Positions 14,559 through 15,595 of a stretch of 15,595 nucleotides of DNA are shown in pieces. The DNA is from DASXTB01 sp036505615. Its GTDB lineage: Bacteria > Acidobacteriota > UBA6911 > JACQSX01. Each line of letters opens with the position of its first letter. The stretch's first letter is position 1. The notes beneath the pieces are model-generated. The model was not told the DNA's origin, did no database searches, and saw only the letters and a list, made by a program, of their open reading frames with translations. A program made the position numbers and the translations under genes. The stretch covers positions 1-15,595 of the forward strand of contig DASXTB010000183.1 in NCBI GenBank assembly GCA_036505615.1. The letters run 5' to 3'.

Positions 14559-15186
14559 CTTTGGAATTCTGGGCGAGTGCCGACGCCAATTCGGCTAGCG
14601 CTCTGGAAACTCTGTTCCAGCAGGTTATCAATGCAAGCAGCGCCCCAGCAGAAAACACCCATGGCCAAACAACAAACGCTGCCGGGACTGCGAATGTCAC
14701 CAAGCACAGGGCACCCACCAGGAACGCTCGATCACTCTTTCCCATGGGCCCCTCATAGTGGCGTGCCGCTCCGAGAGCACGGCCGAGCACCCCACTGAAT
14801 TCGGCCAGCACCGCGCCGAAAGAAAACGCCACCACTGGCCAGCCTGCACGGGGGTACAGAAAGGCCAGGGGCAGGTAAAGCCCCAGATCTGAAAGTACAT
14901 CGCCCAGTTCATTCAGCACCGCCCCGAGGTTGCTGGCCATGTGCAGTTCGCGCGCCATCATACCGTCGATGGCATTCAGTGCCATGCGAGCGAACAACCA
15001 CAGAGGAAGCAAAAGCAGAAGCGGAGACCACCTGCCTGCCTGAAGCACACCCAGCCCGGCCAGGATTGATCCCATTACAGCGATGCCCGTAACTTCATTG
15101 GGCGTACAGCCACGCCTTGCGAGATATCGCATCAACGGCCGCAGCAAATTTTGAAATCGAGGTTTAAGGTCGTAAACAGATGGCAT
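14551..15186 (-). CDS. CDP-alcohol phosphatidyltransferase-like protein, variant motif
   Basis: A 211-residue membrane protein of the CDP-alcohol phosphatidyltransferase family, which exchanges the CMP of a CDP-alcohol for another alcohol to build phospholipid head groups. The expected motif is Dxx-DGxxAR-x8-GxxxDxxxD. Here residues 71-100 read NAIDGMMAR, eight residues, GAVLNELGDVLSD. Asp74 and Asp96 are kept, but the first and third Asp positions are Asn71 and Asn92, and an extra Asp100 follows. GPMGKSDRAF further on is a feature I recall from a subgroup that travels with PlsC- and CdsA-like genes, so the substitutions may be subgroup-wide (unverified). The frame opens at 15297, but the ATG at 15186 (MPSVYDLKPRF) fits the subgroup start and is preferred despite a poor Shine-Dalgarno. 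It is first in the four-gene cluster. Confidence 0.88.
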   Translation of the reverse strand: MPSVYDLKPRFQNLLRPLMRYLARRGCTPNEVTGIAVMGSILAGLGVLQAGRWSPLLLLLPLWLFARMALNAIDGMMARELHMASNLGAVLNELGDVLSDLGLYLPLAFLYPRAGWPVVAFSFGAVLAEFSGVLGRALGAARHYEGPMGKSDRAFLVGALCLVTFAVPAAFVVWPWVFSAGALLALITCWNRVSRALAELASALAQNSKDD

Positions 15187-15250
15187 GGGCACACATAGGC
15201 CGGGTTTAATGAAAACCGCGCCATTATACAGAAGGGTGATGGGCTCAGGT

Positions 15251-15349
15251 CTAAAGACGCAGGGGCGGGGCTTGGCCTCGCCCCGCCAGTCCCACATGAA
15301 GAAAGGCGTCAGCTTCCGGCCGAGGCCCCGATGCCCGCCGTGTCTTTAG
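15251..15349. repeat. Imperfect inverted repeat in the leader of the lipid cluster
   Basis: The ends CTAAAGAC (15251-15258) and GTCTTTAG (15342-15349) are perfect reverse complements. The following 20-25 nt of each arm remain similar with small gaps (GCAGGGGCGGGGC versus the mirrored ACGGCGGGCATCGGGGC, both leading into GGCCTCG). Inside, GGCGGGGC (15264-15271) and GCCCCGCC (15280-15287) form a strong 8-bp hairpin with an 8-nt loop. It lies 65 nt upstream of the first lipid-cluster start codon and differs in sequence from the 304-590 element. Confidence 0.65.
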
Positions 15350-15374
15350 TGGCCAGTGGTGCAAGAAGATTTAA

Positions 15375-15407
15375 GCACAAAGGACACGGAGGACACGGCG
15401 CACGAAA
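15375..15407 (+). repeat. Copy of the periodic GGACACG intergenic repeat
   Basis: Reads GCACAAAGGACACGGAGGAC then ACGGCGCACGAA, a periodic run of the same ACGAAGGAC-like words as at 69-120, 5496-5526, 11900-11971 and 13491-13520. It lies between the OB-fold gene end and the lipid-cluster leader. Confidence 0.6.
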
Positions 15408-15461
15408 CGTTGCGGAAGTTCCTGAGTAACGCCTGGCGCCTGGCTCACACTTGCATGGGAA

Positions 15462-15595
15462 TTAAAGCACCACCCGTTCGCTCTTTACTACCTTTACGAT
15501 GCTGCACTCTTTGAGCAAGACATTGATTACCAGGCCGGTGCATCGCCCCTGGATTTCCACGATATCTCCCGGTCTCAAATGCGCCAGTTTTGCCG
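15462..15595 (-). CDS. C-terminus of OB-fold (tRNA_anti-like) protein, cut by window edge
   Basis: The - strand frame is open from the edge to TAA at 15464-15462, giving 43 C-terminal residues: LRPGDIVEIQGRCTGLVINV, then LLKECSIVK and a short tail. The pattern G-D-x-V-x-I-x-G-x-C-x-G ending in a 'L..C.IV' strand matches the tRNA_anti-like OB-fold domain, which often occurs in small secreted or lipoprotein proteins of unknown function and should not be read as a tRNA-binding role by default. The 5' end, any signal peptide and the start lie outside the window. It is on the same strand as, and 276 nt upstream of, the lipid cluster, with repeats between, so it is probably a separate unit. Confidence 0.65.
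   Translation of the reverse strand, partial: AKLAHLRPGDIVEIQGRCTGLVINVLLKECSIVKVVKSERVVL

Overview
The window looks like a chromosomal segment of a soil-type Acidobacteriota (inference). The reasons are an Oar-like TonB-dependent receptor of about 1,150 residues with an N-terminal carboxypeptidase-regulatory-like domain and an aromatic C-terminus, a Ser/Thr kinase fused to a TolB-like region and TPRs, moderately GC-rich coding sequence, and intergenic spaces filled with short palindromic repeats. I see no phage or transposase gene, rRNA, tRNA or CRISPR array.

Layout. Positions 1-709 hold no supported gene but contain three kinds of repeat, including an element with 44-bp perfect inverted ends (304-590). 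On the + strand follow a Ser/Thr kinase-TolB-TPR protein (710-3073) and a Phd/YefM-VapC type toxin-antitoxin pair (3193-3821). An aldo/keto reductase (3848-4813, -) converges on the toxin. A small CxxC...CxxH zinc-knuckle protein (5168-5404, +) converges on the TonB-dependent receptor (5641-9099, -). The 9111-9538 stretch has nothing recognisable. A broken secreted-protein gene (9539-10212, -) lies 26 nt downstream of a patatin-like phospholipase (10239-11660, -). A repeat-rich gap (11674-12117) separates these from a lipid-synthesis cluster.

The most coherent functional block is 12118-15186, all on the - strand and read right to left: a CDP-alcohol phosphatidyltransferase-like protein, a CdsA-type phosphatidate cytidylyltransferase (8-bp overlap), a PlsC-type acyltransferase, and a VTT/DedA-like membrane protein starting 2 nt after the acyltransferase stop. 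Together they would cover acylation of a glycerophosphate, CDP-activation, head-group transfer and perhaps lipid translocation. The head-group enzyme carries Asn at two of the four normally conserved Asp positions. The right edge holds the C-terminus of an OB-fold (tRNA_anti-like) protein.

The best second-look items are the internally deleted secreted-protein gene, the lipid cluster with its variant CDP-alcohol transferase, and at least four distinct intergenic repeat types, three of which form long inverted repeats. I found no convincing entirely new system; the intergenic repeat architecture is the least explained part.
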